Shown: positions 1 to 7,483 of the stretch, piece by piece
How positions within the stretch are numbered: the stretch's first letter is position 1
Layout of the letters: every line of letters starts with the position of its first letter
Assembly: GCA_900318995.1 (NCBI GenBank)
Contig: ONMR01000002.1
Span: forward strand, 85,373-149,372
From: an uncultured Prevotellaceae bacterium
GTDB lineage: Bacteria > Bacteroidota > Bacteroidia > Bacteroidales > Bacteroidaceae
Direction of reading: 5' to 3'
Length of the DNA: 64,000 bases
Made by a program: the position numbers and the translations under genes
The notes under the pieces: model-generated
Database searches by the model: none
What the model saw: only the letters and a program-made list of their open reading frames with translations
What the model was told of the DNA's origin: nothing

Positions 1-2
1 GG

Positions 3-707
3 CAGGTGCCCGCAGAGAGTTTCCGCCACGTTACCGGATGGTGGAGCGTAACGGGATGGTTGACCGGCGGCGTATCGGCCCTGACGTTCTGGCTGCTTTT
101 CCAGGTAACCTCAGCTGGTATTGCAATAGTCATGGCACTGCTTGCAAGAGTTCTGCTTATGGGTGCACTGCATGAGGACGGGCTGGCCGATTTCCTGGAC
201 GGATTCGGCGGCGGCACGGACAAGGACAGCACCCTTCGCATCATGAAGGACTCGCACGTAGGCACATACGGAGTCATCGGCCTTATTCTTTACTTCCTGC
301 TGTCTTTTGTTATCCTTTCCAACATTCATCCGGATTATGTCCCCTTCATAATTCTTTCGTCCGATGTGTTCAGCAAGTGCATAAGCAGCCACATAGTATG
401 GTTCCTGCCGTATGCACGCCCTGAGCAGGAGAGCAAGAACCGCACGGTCTATACCCACCCTACGGCGCTTGAAGAGGCCCTCACTGTCATATCCGGCATA
501 GGTGCGCTGGCAATTATTGTCTTGACTGACAGCCCGTTCATAACCAACTATCTGAACCTCAGTCTGGTTGTCATTGTTACCATTGCGGTTGCCTTGCTGC
601 TCATGCTGCTTTTCAGGAAAAAGATAGGAGGCTACACAGGCGACTGCTGCGGTGCCATGGCCCTCATTACCGAACTTTCATTCCGTCTTGTAACCGCACT
701 CGTATGA
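3..707 (+). CDS. cobS: Adenosylcobinamide-GDP ribazoletransferase, 5'-truncated by window edge
   Basis: CobS is the membrane enzyme that joins adenosylcobinamide-GDP to alpha-ribazole (or its phosphate), the last step of nucleotide-loop assembly. The open frame runs in from the left edge and begins with Q-V-P-A-E-S-F-R-H, which in the family lies about 20-30 residues inside the protein, so the true start is outside the window. The GTG at base 6 is internal. The family signature DGLADFLDGFGGG is present, followed by the MKDSHVGTYG segment and several hydrophobic helices (about residues 25-45, 85-110, 160-205). The stop overlaps the cobC start by 4 bases (ATGA), so the two are translationally coupled. 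cobU/cobT are probably just upstream, but this cannot be seen. Confidence 0.95.
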   Translation, partial: QVPAESFRHVTGWWSVTGWLTGGVSALTFWLLFQVTSAGIAIVMALLARVLLMGALHEDGLADFLDGFGGGTDKDSTLRIMKDSHVGTYGVIGLILYFLLSFVILSNIHPDYVPFIILSSDVFSKCISSHIVWFLPYARPEQESKNRTVYTHPTALEEALTVISGIGALAIIVLTDSPFITNYLNLSLVVIVTIAVALLLMLLFRKKIGGYTGDCCGAMALITELSFRLVTALV

Positions 708-1231
708 ACGTATATATCATCCGACATACCGCCCCCGATGTACCTCAAGGCACATGCTACGGGCAGACCGATGTCCCGCTTAAGGAGACCTTCAAAACTG
801 AGGCACAAGCAGTTAAGGATTCAATTCCAAATATCAGCTTTGATGCCGTCTACAGCAGTCCCCTGTCCCGCTGCCGACTCCTGGCAGACTATTGCGGTTT
901 TAGGACACCGCGCCTTGACAATCGCCTCAAGGAGCTCAATTTTGGCCGATGGGAGATGCTCCGTTACGATGAGATAGACGATCCCTACATCCAGGAGTGG
1001 TACGATAATTTTGTCGATGCCCCCATACCCGGCGGCGAATCGTTCCGCGAGATGTACCGGCGCATATCGGACTTTATGGATGAACTCAGGCAGAAGGATT
1101 TTGACAACGTGCTGATATTTGCGCACGGAGGGGTGCTGGCCTGCGCCCGCGTCTATGCCGGCATCTGTGACCTGCGCCACGCCTTTGAGAACCTCATCCC
1201 CTTTGGCGGCATGATCAGCATAGAGATCTGA
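704..1231 (+). CDS. cobC: Alpha-ribazole phosphatase (histidine phosphatase family)
   Basis: A 175-aa histidine phosphatase. The catalytic RHT motif sits at residues 7-9 (IIRHTAPDVPQG), a PLSRCRLLADY segment follows, and the second catalytic histidine is in FAHGGV near residue 140. CobC removes phosphate from alpha-ribazole 5'-phosphate (or adenosylcobalamin 5'-phosphate) in nucleotide-loop assembly. That assignment rests on coupling to cobS; the family alone would also allow a phosphoglycerate mutase-like enzyme. The 3' end overlaps the convergent cbiB gene by 17 bases (1215-1231), leaving no room for a terminator between the two operons. Confidence 0.9.
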   Translation: MNVYIIRHTAPDVPQGTCYGQTDVPLKETFKTEAQAVKDSIPNISFDAVYSSPLSRCRLLADYCGFRTPRLDNRLKELNFGRWEMLRYDEIDDPYIQEWYDNFVDAPIPGGESFREMYRRISDFMDELRQKDFDNVLIFAHGGVLACARVYAGICDLRHAFENLIPFGGMISIEI

Positions 1232-2153
1232 CCGCAATCACAAGAATAACCATTATCATCTCCGATATAAAATTGATGCGGATGGCTTGACGGGCATCTT
1301 TGGTAGTCAGCTCCCTTGGATTTTCTCCTATGTAGGGTTTGTAGAATTCCTGGCCGAAATAGGTGTGGGTGCCTCCAAAGCGGCAATCCAGAATACCCGC
1401 CAGGGCCGATTCGGGGTAGCCGGAGTTGGGGCTGGCGTGCTGACGGCCGTACTTGTGCACAAACCTCAGCAATCCGGGACGGCCGGCGGACAGTACCATA
1501 AGCAATGAAGTCAGACGTGCGGGAATCCAGTTGGCTATATCGTCTATGTGGGCAGCCCAGCACCCAAAGTCCCTGTAACGCTCTGTCTTATAACCTATCA
1601 TGGAGTCCAGCGTGTTGATCATCTTGTACGCCGCCATGCCCGGCACTCCAAGAAGCATGTACCAGAACAGCGGAGCAATCACGCCGTCGCTCAGATTTTC
1701 GGCCAGGGTCTCCAGTGCGGCGGTACGTATCTCCTGAGCATCCAGGTTTGCGGTATCGCGCCCCACAATTCGGGACAACTGTTTGCGGCCTTTTTCAACT
1801 GATTCGTCCACTGCCTTGAATACCATTCTGACCTCTTTTATCAGAGTCTTTCCGGCAAGGAAGTAGAATATGAATATGGCCGATACGAACACGCCCAGCC
1901 ACCGGTTCAATCCGTAGCAGAACGGGATGAACCACCAGAACAGAATGTATGTACAACCTATCAGGAAAATTGCGGTGAGTGCGCCTTTGAGACGGCGATG
2001 CGCGCCCTCGTTGAACCAGCGCTCAGCGGTCGATATCAGCCAGCCGAACTTGACCACTATGTGAGGAAGCCAGGCCGGATCGCCCAGCAGAGCATCCGCC
2101 AGGACACCCATAAGCAGCGGCAAAAGCGCTATGATCAATTGCTGAACATCCAT
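1215..2153 (-). CDS. cbiB: Adenosylcobinamide-phosphate synthase
   Basis: A 312-aa integral membrane protein of the CbiB/CobD family, which attaches the aminopropanol arm (as its phosphate) to adenosylcobyric acid. Recognisable segments are ADALLGDPAWLPH at the N-terminus, TLAENLSDGVIAPLFWYMLLG, MINTLDSMIGYK and the PNSGYPESALAG stretch. Four to five hydrophobic helices are visible. It is the last gene of the minus-strand cobalamin operon. Its start overlaps the 3' end of cobD by 19 bases (2135-2153), and its own 3' end collides with cobC. Length is normal for the family. Confidence 0.94.
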   Translation of the reverse strand: MDVQQLIIALLPLLMGVLADALLGDPAWLPHIVVKFGWLISTAERWFNEGAHRRLKGALTAIFLIGCTYILFWWFIPFCYGLNRWLGVFVSAIFIFYFLAGKTLIKEVRMVFKAVDESVEKGRKQLSRIVGRDTANLDAQEIRTAALETLAENLSDGVIAPLFWYMLLGVPGMAAYKMINTLDSMIGYKTERYRDFGCWAAHIDDIANWIPARLTSLLMVLSAGRPGLLRFVHKYGRQHASPNSGYPESALAGILDCRFGGTHTYFGQEFYKPYIGENPRELTTKDARQAIRINFISEMIMVILVIAVRSLC

Positions 2154-3151
2154 TCCTTAATCCCATCAATTAGCAGATTATCAGCCTCCCGGCCCTGCAC
2201 CGCAATGCGGAAACAGCCATCGTCCAACCCGGTAAAGTTTGATGCGTCACGTATCAGCATGCCCTTCCTGGCAGCCAGAAAATCCTTCAGTGCCGATGCC
2301 TTTCCCATGCGGAGTCTTGACAGAAGCATATTGGAATCCGATGGCCAAACCTCAATCAGCCCGGTCTTGGCAAACTCTGACGCTACACGTTCCCTCTCCA
2401 CAATGAGGCCGGCAGCATCAAAGCGGTACAAATCCCGATGGGCCAGCAGGAACTTTCCTGCCTCAATGGCCAGAGCATTGACAGACCATGGCATACGGAA
2501 AAGAGCCAACTGTTTAATCAGACGTGCATTACCGCTCACGCCCCCTATCCTCAGTCCCGGTACTCCGAACTGCTTGGTCATAGAGTGAAGGATAAGTACG
2601 TTAGGCATCTCTACCGCCCACTTCACATCAATCACCTTTTCCAGAGTATAGGGCGCGTATGACTGATCGACTATGAAAATGCATGCGGGATTGGCCTCAA
2701 TCATCTCCGTTAACCACGAATGATCCCACACTTTTCCGGTGGGATTATTGGGATTGCAAAGCCAAATCAGACTGCCCGGTGCAGGCTTAAGGCCTGATAC
2801 AGAATATATTTCCGTAATCTTATGGCGGTTCAGGCGGCAGGCATCGGCATACTCGCTGAACGTGGGAACAGGTATCTGCGTGTTGCTCTCGCGATAGACT
2901 TGCGCTATCAGGTAGATTGCCTCGGTGGCGCCATTGGTAACGCACAGGTTATCGGCCGATATTCCCATCGATGCAGCCCACGCCACGGTCAGCGATGAGG
3001 CATCGGGCTCGGGGTAAGAGGATATCCGGGGCATACAGCTGTTAAGATGCTCATAGAGCGCATCCAGATCCATGCGGCACACAATGTTTGAACTGAAATT
3101 GTGCCTGATGCCGGGGTAAGTGAATATGTCGTCGCCGTGTCCCTTAATCAT
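2135..3151 (-). CDS. cobD: Threonine-phosphate decarboxylase, PLP-dependent
   Basis: A 338-aa fold-type I PLP enzyme of the histidinol-phosphate aminotransferase/CobD family. It shows the N-terminal HGDDIFTYPG segment, NGATEAIYLIAQ for cofactor phosphate, CNPNNPTGKVW, and the Schiff-base lysine in SMTKQFGVPGLRIGG. In cobalamin synthesis the product is (R)-1-amino-2-propanol O-phosphate, the substrate of the next gene, cbiB. The neighbourhood separates it from HisC, which it resembles in sequence. It overlaps cbiP by 8 bases at its start and cbiB by 19 bases at its end. Confidence 0.92.
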   Translation of the reverse strand: MIKGHGDDIFTYPGIRHNFSSNIVCRMDLDALYEHLNSCMPRISSYPEPDASSLTVAWAASMGISADNLCVTNGATEAIYLIAQVYRESNTQIPVPTFSEYADACRLNRHKITEIYSVSGLKPAPGSLIWLCNPNNPTGKVWDHSWLTEMIEANPACIFIVDQSYAPYTLEKVIDVKWAVEMPNVLILHSMTKQFGVPGLRIGGVSGNARLIKQLALFRMPWSVNALAIEAGKFLLAHRDLYRFDAAGLIVERERVASEFAKTGLIEVWPSDSNMLLSRLRMGKASALKDFLAARKGMLIRDASNFTGLDDGCFRIAVQGREADNLLIDGIKEWMFSN

Positions 3152-4634
3152 CCTGGCTCATTATCTTGTAAAGCAGCGGCATATTAAGGTGCTGGCGCAC
3201 GTGGTCGGCCAGCAGGTCATACTGTTGCTGTTTGAATTCAAAGTAACCGGTTGCAACCGTGTCACGCTTGCCGGCAAAGGGAGCCAGCAGGCTGTCAATG
3301 ACCTGCGGATTGTCCAGTATGCCGTGAATGTAGGTTCCCATGGTGCGCTCATCGGCAAGACAGCCGTCAGCAGTGCCGTCAGTGAATGTATTCAGAGCAC
3401 TGCACCGGGCATCTTTTGCGGTCTGAGTGCGTCCCATATGAATCTCGTAACCCGTGCAGCCGTCCGAATCCCTGAAACGAAATGACACCTGACGCGTTAC
3501 TTTGCTGCCCTCCATAACCGTATCCACGGGTAGCAGTCCCAGACCAGGAATCCTGCGAACGCTCCCCTCAACGCCCTGGGGATCATCCACGCTCAGCCCC
3601 ATCATCTGGTAACCGCCGCATATTCCCAGCACCGTAGTACCAGACTTGTGAGCACGCAGCACCGCCTCGGCCACGCCGTTGCGGCGAATCTCATAGAGGT
3701 CATCGATGGTGCTCTTGGTTCCGGGCAGTATTATTATATCGGCCTTGCCTATCTCCTCAACGTTGTTGGTATAGTACAGGTTCACTCTCGGGTCACGCTC
3801 CAGCATCCCGAAATCGGTAAAATTGGAGATGTGGCGCAGCAATATTACGGCAACGTTCACTCGGCCGCTTACGGCGCTGTGCTGCTTGCCGGCCAGTTCC
3901 ATGGAGTCCTCCTCCTCAATATGTATGTCCTTGAAATAAGGTACAACGCCCAGCACCGGCACCTGGCAGATGTCCTCCAGTATCCTGCGGCCCTCCTCAA
4001 ACAGCCTTAGGTCACCGCGGAACTTGTTGACTATTATACCCTTTATAAGTTTCTTATCCTCCGGAGTCTGAAGCGCAACCGATCCGTAGGCACTTGCAAA
4101 AACGCCGCCGCGGTCAATATCGGCCACCAAAATCACGCGCGCTCCGGCGTATCGGGCCATAGGCATATTTACAAGGTCCGTATCGCGCAGGTTCAGTTCC
4201 GATATGCTGCCGGCGCCCTCCATTACGATGGGGTTGTAGCGGCTGCTCAGCCGGTCAAACGCTGCATGGACCTCGCTCCGCAGCACCTCCCGGCCTTCAT
4301 CCTTGCGGAAATAGTCATACGCACCAATGTTGCCCATCGGTTTGCCGTTGAGCACCACCTGCGATGTGTGGTCCGAGCTGGGTTTGAGCAACAGCGGATT
4401 CATATCGGTATGACAGGGAATGCCCGCAGCCTCAGCCTGGACAGCCTGCGCGCGGCCAATCTCCAGACCGTCGGGCGTAGCGTAAGAGTTGAGCGCCATA
4501 TTCTGCGCCTTGAACGGGGCCGGACTGTAGCCGTCCTGACGGAAAATGCGGCACAGGGCAGTAGCAATCACGCTCTTGCCCACATCGCTGCCCGTTCCCG
4601 CCAGCATCACTGGATGTAACTTAACATCGGCCAT
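3144..4634 (-). CDS. cbiP: Cobyric acid synthase, glutamine-hydrolysing
   Basis: CbiP/CobQ amidates four side chains of adenosylcobyrinic acid a,c-diamide. The N-terminal dethiobiotin-synthetase-like domain has the P-loop GTGSDVGKSVIATALCRI and the FKAQNMALNSY motif. The C-terminal class I glutamine amidotransferase domain has its nucleophile in LGICGGYQMMG and a catalytic histidine in GTYIHGILDN. I place the start at the ATG at 4634, one residue inside the longest frame, which begins with GTG. It shares a single base with the stop of the upstream ATR gene (TGATG). Length (496 aa) is normal. The cobalamin adenosyltransferase just upstream supplies the adenosylated substrate. Confidence 0.95.
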   Translation of the reverse strand: MADVKLHPVMLAGTGSDVGKSVIATALCRIFRQDGYSPAPFKAQNMALNSYATPDGLEIGRAQAVQAEAAGIPCHTDMNPLLLKPSSDHTSQVVLNGKPMGNIGAYDYFRKDEGREVLRSEVHAAFDRLSSRYNPIVMEGAGSISELNLRDTDLVNMPMARYAGARVILVADIDRGGVFASAYGSVALQTPEDKKLIKGIIVNKFRGDLRLFEEGRRILEDICQVPVLGVVPYFKDIHIEEEDSMELAGKQHSAVSGRVNVAVILLRHISNFTDFGMLERDPRVNLYYTNNVEEIGKADIIILPGTKSTIDDLYEIRRNGVAEAVLRAHKSGTTVLGICGGYQMMGLSVDDPQGVEGSVRRIPGLGLLPVDTVMEGSKVTRQVSFRFRDSDGCTGYEIHMGRTQTAKDARCSALNTFTDGTADGCLADERTMGTYIHGILDNPQVIDSLLAPFAGKRDTVATGYFEFKQQQYDLLADHVRQHLNMPLLYKIMSQDD

Positions 4635-5203
4635 CACTTCCGGTTCTTATAAGAAAACGCCTTCCACTTCTCCTCGGGCCATCCCTGTCGGTCCAGTTCA
4701 AAGCGGGCCAGGATAAAGAAAAGGTCGCTAAGACGGTTTACAAAACGCATCAATTCCAACGGCAGAGGGTCCTCCCTGTGCAGAGTCCAAAGCCTGCGCT
4801 CCGCCCTGCGGCATACGGTCCGCGCCATCTGCAACTGTGCAGCCAGCGGCGTTCCGCCGGGGATCAGGAAGTGCTCATGCTCTCCTATCTGCTGTGTCAG
4901 GCTGTCCATCCAATCCTCACAGAACTGTTCCATTCCGGTATCAAGACTGTTGGGATTACTGTCACGCCTGGCCGAAGGCGTTGCCACCAGGCTCATAACC
5001 GCCATCAGCTCACACTGAATCCTGTACAGACCATCCTGCCATCGGTCATCGGCCTTAAGCATACTGCGCACAATACCTATCTGGGTGTTGAGCTCATCCA
5101 GCGTGCCGTTGGCCTCTATTCGGATATCGTCCTTGGGCACCCGCTCGCCGCCGTGAATTCCGGTGGTGCCGTCATCGCCTGTACGTGTATATATTCTTTT
5201 CAT
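4634..5203 (-). CDS. PduO-type cob(I)yrinic acid a,c-diamide adenosyltransferase
   Basis: A 189-aa ATP:corrinoid adenosyltransferase of the PduO class, recognised by the N-terminal TRTGDDGTTG(I)HGGERVPKD motif, the conserved RIEANGTLDELN segment, ARTVCRRAERRL and FVNRLSDLFFILAR. It transfers the 5'-deoxyadenosyl group of ATP to reduced corrinoids and acts as a helical trimer in the cytosol. It sits between cbiA and cbiP with 4-base and 1-base overlaps, which matches the pathway order (a,c-diamide, adenosylation, remaining amidations). The class is not homologous to CobA/CobO, so I give no symbol. Confidence 0.92.
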   Translation of the reverse strand: MKRIYTRTGDDGTTGIHGGERVPKDDIRIEANGTLDELNTQIGIVRSMLKADDRWQDGLYRIQCELMAVMSLVATPSARRDSNPNSLDTGMEQFCEDWMDSLTQQIGEHEHFLIPGGTPLAAQLQMARTVCRRAERRLWTLHREDPLPLELMRFVNRLSDLFFILARFELDRQGWPEEKWKAFSYKNRK

Positions 5204-5790
5204 AATTCCCAGAATGCGTTGATATCGGACTCACCCCAATACCAGTGAGTGTAACCCGCAATCACGTTCTTGTATCGGAACAACTCCGTATCCACCTTCT
5301 CACCCTTAGCATTGCTTTGTCCCAAAATAGTACAATTGGGGCCTGACCCCTTTTGTACTATTTTTGAGTAATGGAACTCGTGACCGCGGAATTCTGTGCC
5401 ACCGATGGTCATGCGACGGTAGCCCAGGTGCAGGCGGGCGCCCTGCATGGTGCACTCAATGGGCAGCACCCCGGCCATTGGCCAGACCTTGCCCTCCTGA
5501 TCAGTCAGCGATCTGCCCAGATACATCATTCCGCCGCACTCGGCAAAAATCCGGCCGCCGTTCTCGGCATACTGCACCAATTCCGATGCCAGCATTCGGT
5601 TCAGGGCCAGCTCCGGCGCAAAAAGTTCCGGATATCCGCCCGGGAGATAGACCAGATCCACGTCCTTGGGCAGTTCATCACCGGCCAGCGGGCTAAAGTA
5701 CACAACCTGTCCCATCTCCTCCAGCCTGTCCAGATTCTCCCGGTAAGCAAAATTGAATGCCCTGTCCCTGGCTACTGCAATCCTCTGCAT
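5200..5790 (-). CDS. cbiA: Cobyrinate a,c-diamide synthase, C-terminal glutamine amidotransferase part
   Basis: This 196-aa frame holds only the second half of CbiA. It begins MQRIAVARDRAFNFAY, normally the start of the amidotransferase half after the linker, and carries LVYLPGGYPELFA, the nucleophile cysteine in FAECGGMMYLG, and the histidine in AGYTHWYWGE. The N-terminal ATPase half is the preceding gene in another frame; the two overlap by 19 bases. Together they give 418 aa, near the size of an intact CbiA. It is either a genuine two-subunit enzyme with coupled translation or a gene broken by a one-base frame change. A 41-bp palindrome (5324-5364) lies inside the coding sequence and encodes a variable loop, without breaking the frame. 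Confidence 0.88.
   Translation of the reverse strand: MQRIAVARDRAFNFAYRENLDRLEEMGQVVYFSPLAGDELPKDVDLVYLPGGYPELFAPELALNRMLASELVQYAENGGRIFAECGGMMYLGRSLTDQEGKVWPMAGVLPIECTMQGARLHLGYRRMTIGGTEFRGHEFHYSKIVQKGSGPNCTILGQSNAKGEKVDTELFRYKNVIAGYTHWYWGESDINAFWEL
5324..5364. repeat. REP-like palindrome inside cbiA
   Basis: The two 12-base arms AAAATAGTACAA (5324-5335) and TTGTACTATTTT (5353-5364) are perfect reverse complements. Inside them, after a two-base internal mismatch, GGGG (5338-5341) pairs with CCCC (5347-5350) around a five-base loop. Such a perfect hairpin is unexpected inside a coding sequence. It resembles the short palindromic units spread by REP-associated (Y1-type) transposases, whose central part often reads GGGGTC.GACCCC; that family link is inference. 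No second copy was found elsewhere in the window. Confidence 0.6.
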
Positions 5791-6440
5791 ATCAAATCCA
5801 AATCTACATACTGCTCCACCAGGTCCGATACCCGGTCAGCCAGCGTATTCAACTCATTCTCAAGACCCACTGTCAGTCCCAGATGCCTGGAAGGCACCTC
5901 AATTCCTTCAGCGCGCGGAATCCGCCCAAGACACGGAACACCGGCATCGGCAGCCGCATCCCGCAAGAAGGCATAATGTGAGTCCGATGCCACCTGGTTG
6001 AAAACCACTCCGGCAATGCGCACATCGGGCCTGAAAGTTTTGAATCCGTGCAGCAATGCCGCCACGGAATATGCGGTGGAGCGTGCATTGACCACCAGCA
6101 GCACCGGCACATCCAGCAGAGCCGCAATCTCGGCACTGCTTCCGCGCATATGGTCATAGCCGTCAAAAAGCCCCATCACGCCCTCTATCACGGCCGCATC
6201 GGCCCCAGCCGAATAACGTGCAAAAACCTCACGTACATGATCAGCCGATGCCAGCCATGTATCCAAATTGACGGACTCAATACCCGCTGCAATACTGTGA
6301 AACTGCGTATCAATATAGTCAGGACCGCATTTGAACGGCTGCACACGGAGCCCCCGCCGCGTCAGTGCACGCAGCAGCCCCATCGTGAAAGTAGTCTTGC
6401 CACTGCCCGATGTGGCGGCTCCTATAAGTATCCTGATCAT
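5772..6440 (-). CDS. cbiA: Cobyrinate a,c-diamide synthase, N-terminal ATPase part
   Basis: A 222-aa frame carrying the dethiobiotin-synthetase-like half of CbiA. It has the P-loop GAATSGSGKTTFTMGLLRAL at residues 7-26, the FKCGPDYIDTQFH substrate motif, VIEGVMGLFDGYD, and VVFNQVASDSHY. It ends in the linker (DLDLICRGLQ, stop) exactly where the amidotransferase half should begin; that half follows at 5790 in the -1 frame. CbiA uses ATP and glutamine to amidate the a and c carboxylates of cobyrinic acid. It is the first gene of the minus-strand cobalamin operon. Its 5' leader is at most about 30 bases and holds no riboswitch. Confidence 0.9.
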   Translation of the reverse strand: MIRILIGAATSGSGKTTFTMGLLRALTRRGLRVQPFKCGPDYIDTQFHSIAAGIESVNLDTWLASADHVREVFARYSAGADAAVIEGVMGLFDGYDHMRGSSAEIAALLDVPVLLVVNARSTAYSVAALLHGFKTFRPDVRIAGVVFNQVASDSHYAFLRDAAADAGVPCLGRIPRAEGIEVPSRHLGLTVGLENELNTLADRVSDLVEQYVDLDLICRGLQ

Positions 6441-6460
6441 TCAATTTTTATTAGGTGGTA

Positions 6461-6468
6461 TAAAGATA
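6461..6468 (-). promoter_or_regulatory. Candidate -7 element of the cobalamin synthesis operon
   Basis: Read on the minus strand this is TATCTTTA, one mismatch from the Bacteroidetes -7 consensus TAnnTTTG. It sits 21 bases before the cbiA start at 6440. A clear TTTG at -33 is lacking, so this is weak. Confidence 0.35.
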
Positions 6469-6480
6469 ATGATTTATTAC

Positions 6481-6488
6481 TAATTTTG
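6481..6488 (+). promoter_or_regulatory. -7 promoter element of the B12 uptake operon
   Basis: TAATTTTG fits the Bacteroidetes -7 consensus TAnnTTTG and lies immediately upstream of the cobalamin riboswitch, so transcription would begin at its 5' edge. Confidence 0.6.
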
Positions 6489-6494
6489 CTGCGT

Positions 6495-6690
6495 CTTGTT
6501 CCGATACTCTTTCCATGAGTTGAGGATCAAAAGGGAATCAGGTGAGAATCCTGAACAGACCCGCTGCTGTAAGCCCTCAAAAAGGGATGTCCATCACCAC
6601 AAGTGCCACTGGCCGCAAAGCCGGGAAGGCGGACAGACCGGGGTAAGTCAGAAGACCTGCAAGACACGTTATAAAACTGCCGGGATTCAG
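6495..6690 (+). promoter_or_regulatory. Cobalamin riboswitch
   Basis: The leader contains the conserved blocks of an AdoCbl-type riboswitch in order: GGGAATCAGGTGAGAATCCT (about 6531-6550), the CCGCTGCTGTAAGCC core (about 6560-6574), the B12 box GCCACTGG (about 6605-6612), and GCCGGGAAGGCGGACAGACC followed by GTCAGAAGACCTGC (about 6619-6660). It is on the + strand, starts just after a TAATTTTG promoter and ends about 25 bases before the DUF4465 lipoprotein gene. It should repress the uptake operon when B12 is plentiful, most likely by closing the translation start since no intrinsic terminator follows. It does not point toward the divergent synthesis operon. Confidence 0.95.
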
Positions 6691-6712
6691 TAACTTATTA
6701 ACAATAACTACA

Positions 6713-7474
6713 ATGAAAAAAGTTTTATCATTTGCTTTGATGGCCCTCGCTATGGGCTTTGTGTTCACTTCTTGCGACAAGGAAGAAAACGGTGGTGAGG
6801 AAGCCGCCAAGTCTTACACCCTTTCAATGAGCCTTGACAAGGCCGAGTCTTATTATCTTTCCGATGATTCAACAAACAGCGTAGGCTACTATTTCAGGTC
6901 TGACATAACCATCGATCCGTTCGTTCTTGTACACGGATGGAGTCCAAAATACGGTTTCGGCGGCGGTTTCACATATTCAAACTGCACCGATGACACCACA
7001 GCAACCAATTCAAATCTTTCGGCCATCACAAAGAAAGGTGTAAAGAACAACACATATTTCATCTCATACACCGGCACCGAGGATTGGGGACTTCCTGTTG
7101 AGATCTCATTCAAAGACGGCAAGGCCTATCAGGCAAAGGAGTGCTATGTAACCAACAGCACAAGCGCATATCTGGCCATTAAAGAAGGTAAGGACGAGCA
7201 GGGTTCGTGCAAGGAGTGGACAAAAGATGACAAGTTCACACTCGTCATCACCGGTTTCAACGGCAAGGAGCAGACCGGAAAAATCGACTTCCTTCTGGCC
7301 GACGGTCTGGATGTTGTCAACACATGGCAGCAGGTTGACCTGAGCAAACTGGGTAAGGTTACCATGATCAAGTTCTCTCTGACCACAACAGATATGGTAA
7401 CTTATGACGGATCCACATATTATCCCAGCACTCCGTTGTATTTCTGCCTGGACCAGCTCACTGTAACCGAGTAA
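6713..7474 (+). CDS. DUF4465-type surface lipoprotein, first gene of the B12 uptake operon
   Basis: A 253-aa lipoprotein with a signal peptide and lipobox ending FTSC at residues 17-20. The cysteine is followed by DKEEN, an acidic patch like those that send Bacteroidetes lipoproteins to the outer surface. The body resembles DUF4465: WGLPVEISF, a CYVTNSTSAYLAIKEG segment, and the C-terminal TPLYFCLDQLTV. Directly behind the cobalamin riboswitch it is a good candidate for a surface corrinoid-binding accessory protein comparable to BtuH of gut Bacteroides. That role is inference from position. Spacing to btuB is 9 bases. Confidence 0.82.
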   Translation: MKKVLSFALMALAMGFVFTSCDKEENGGEEAAKSYTLSMSLDKAESYYLSDDSTNSVGYYFRSDITIDPFVLVHGWSPKYGFGGGFTYSNCTDDTTATNSNLSAITKKGVKNNTYFISYTGTEDWGLPVEISFKDGKAYQAKECYVTNSTSAYLAIKEGKDEQGSCKEWTKDDKFTLVITGFNGKEQTGKIDFLLADGLDVVNTWQQVDLSKLGKVTMIKFSLTTTDMVTYDGSTYYPSTPLYFCLDQLTVTE

Positions 7475-7483
7475 TCATGTAAG

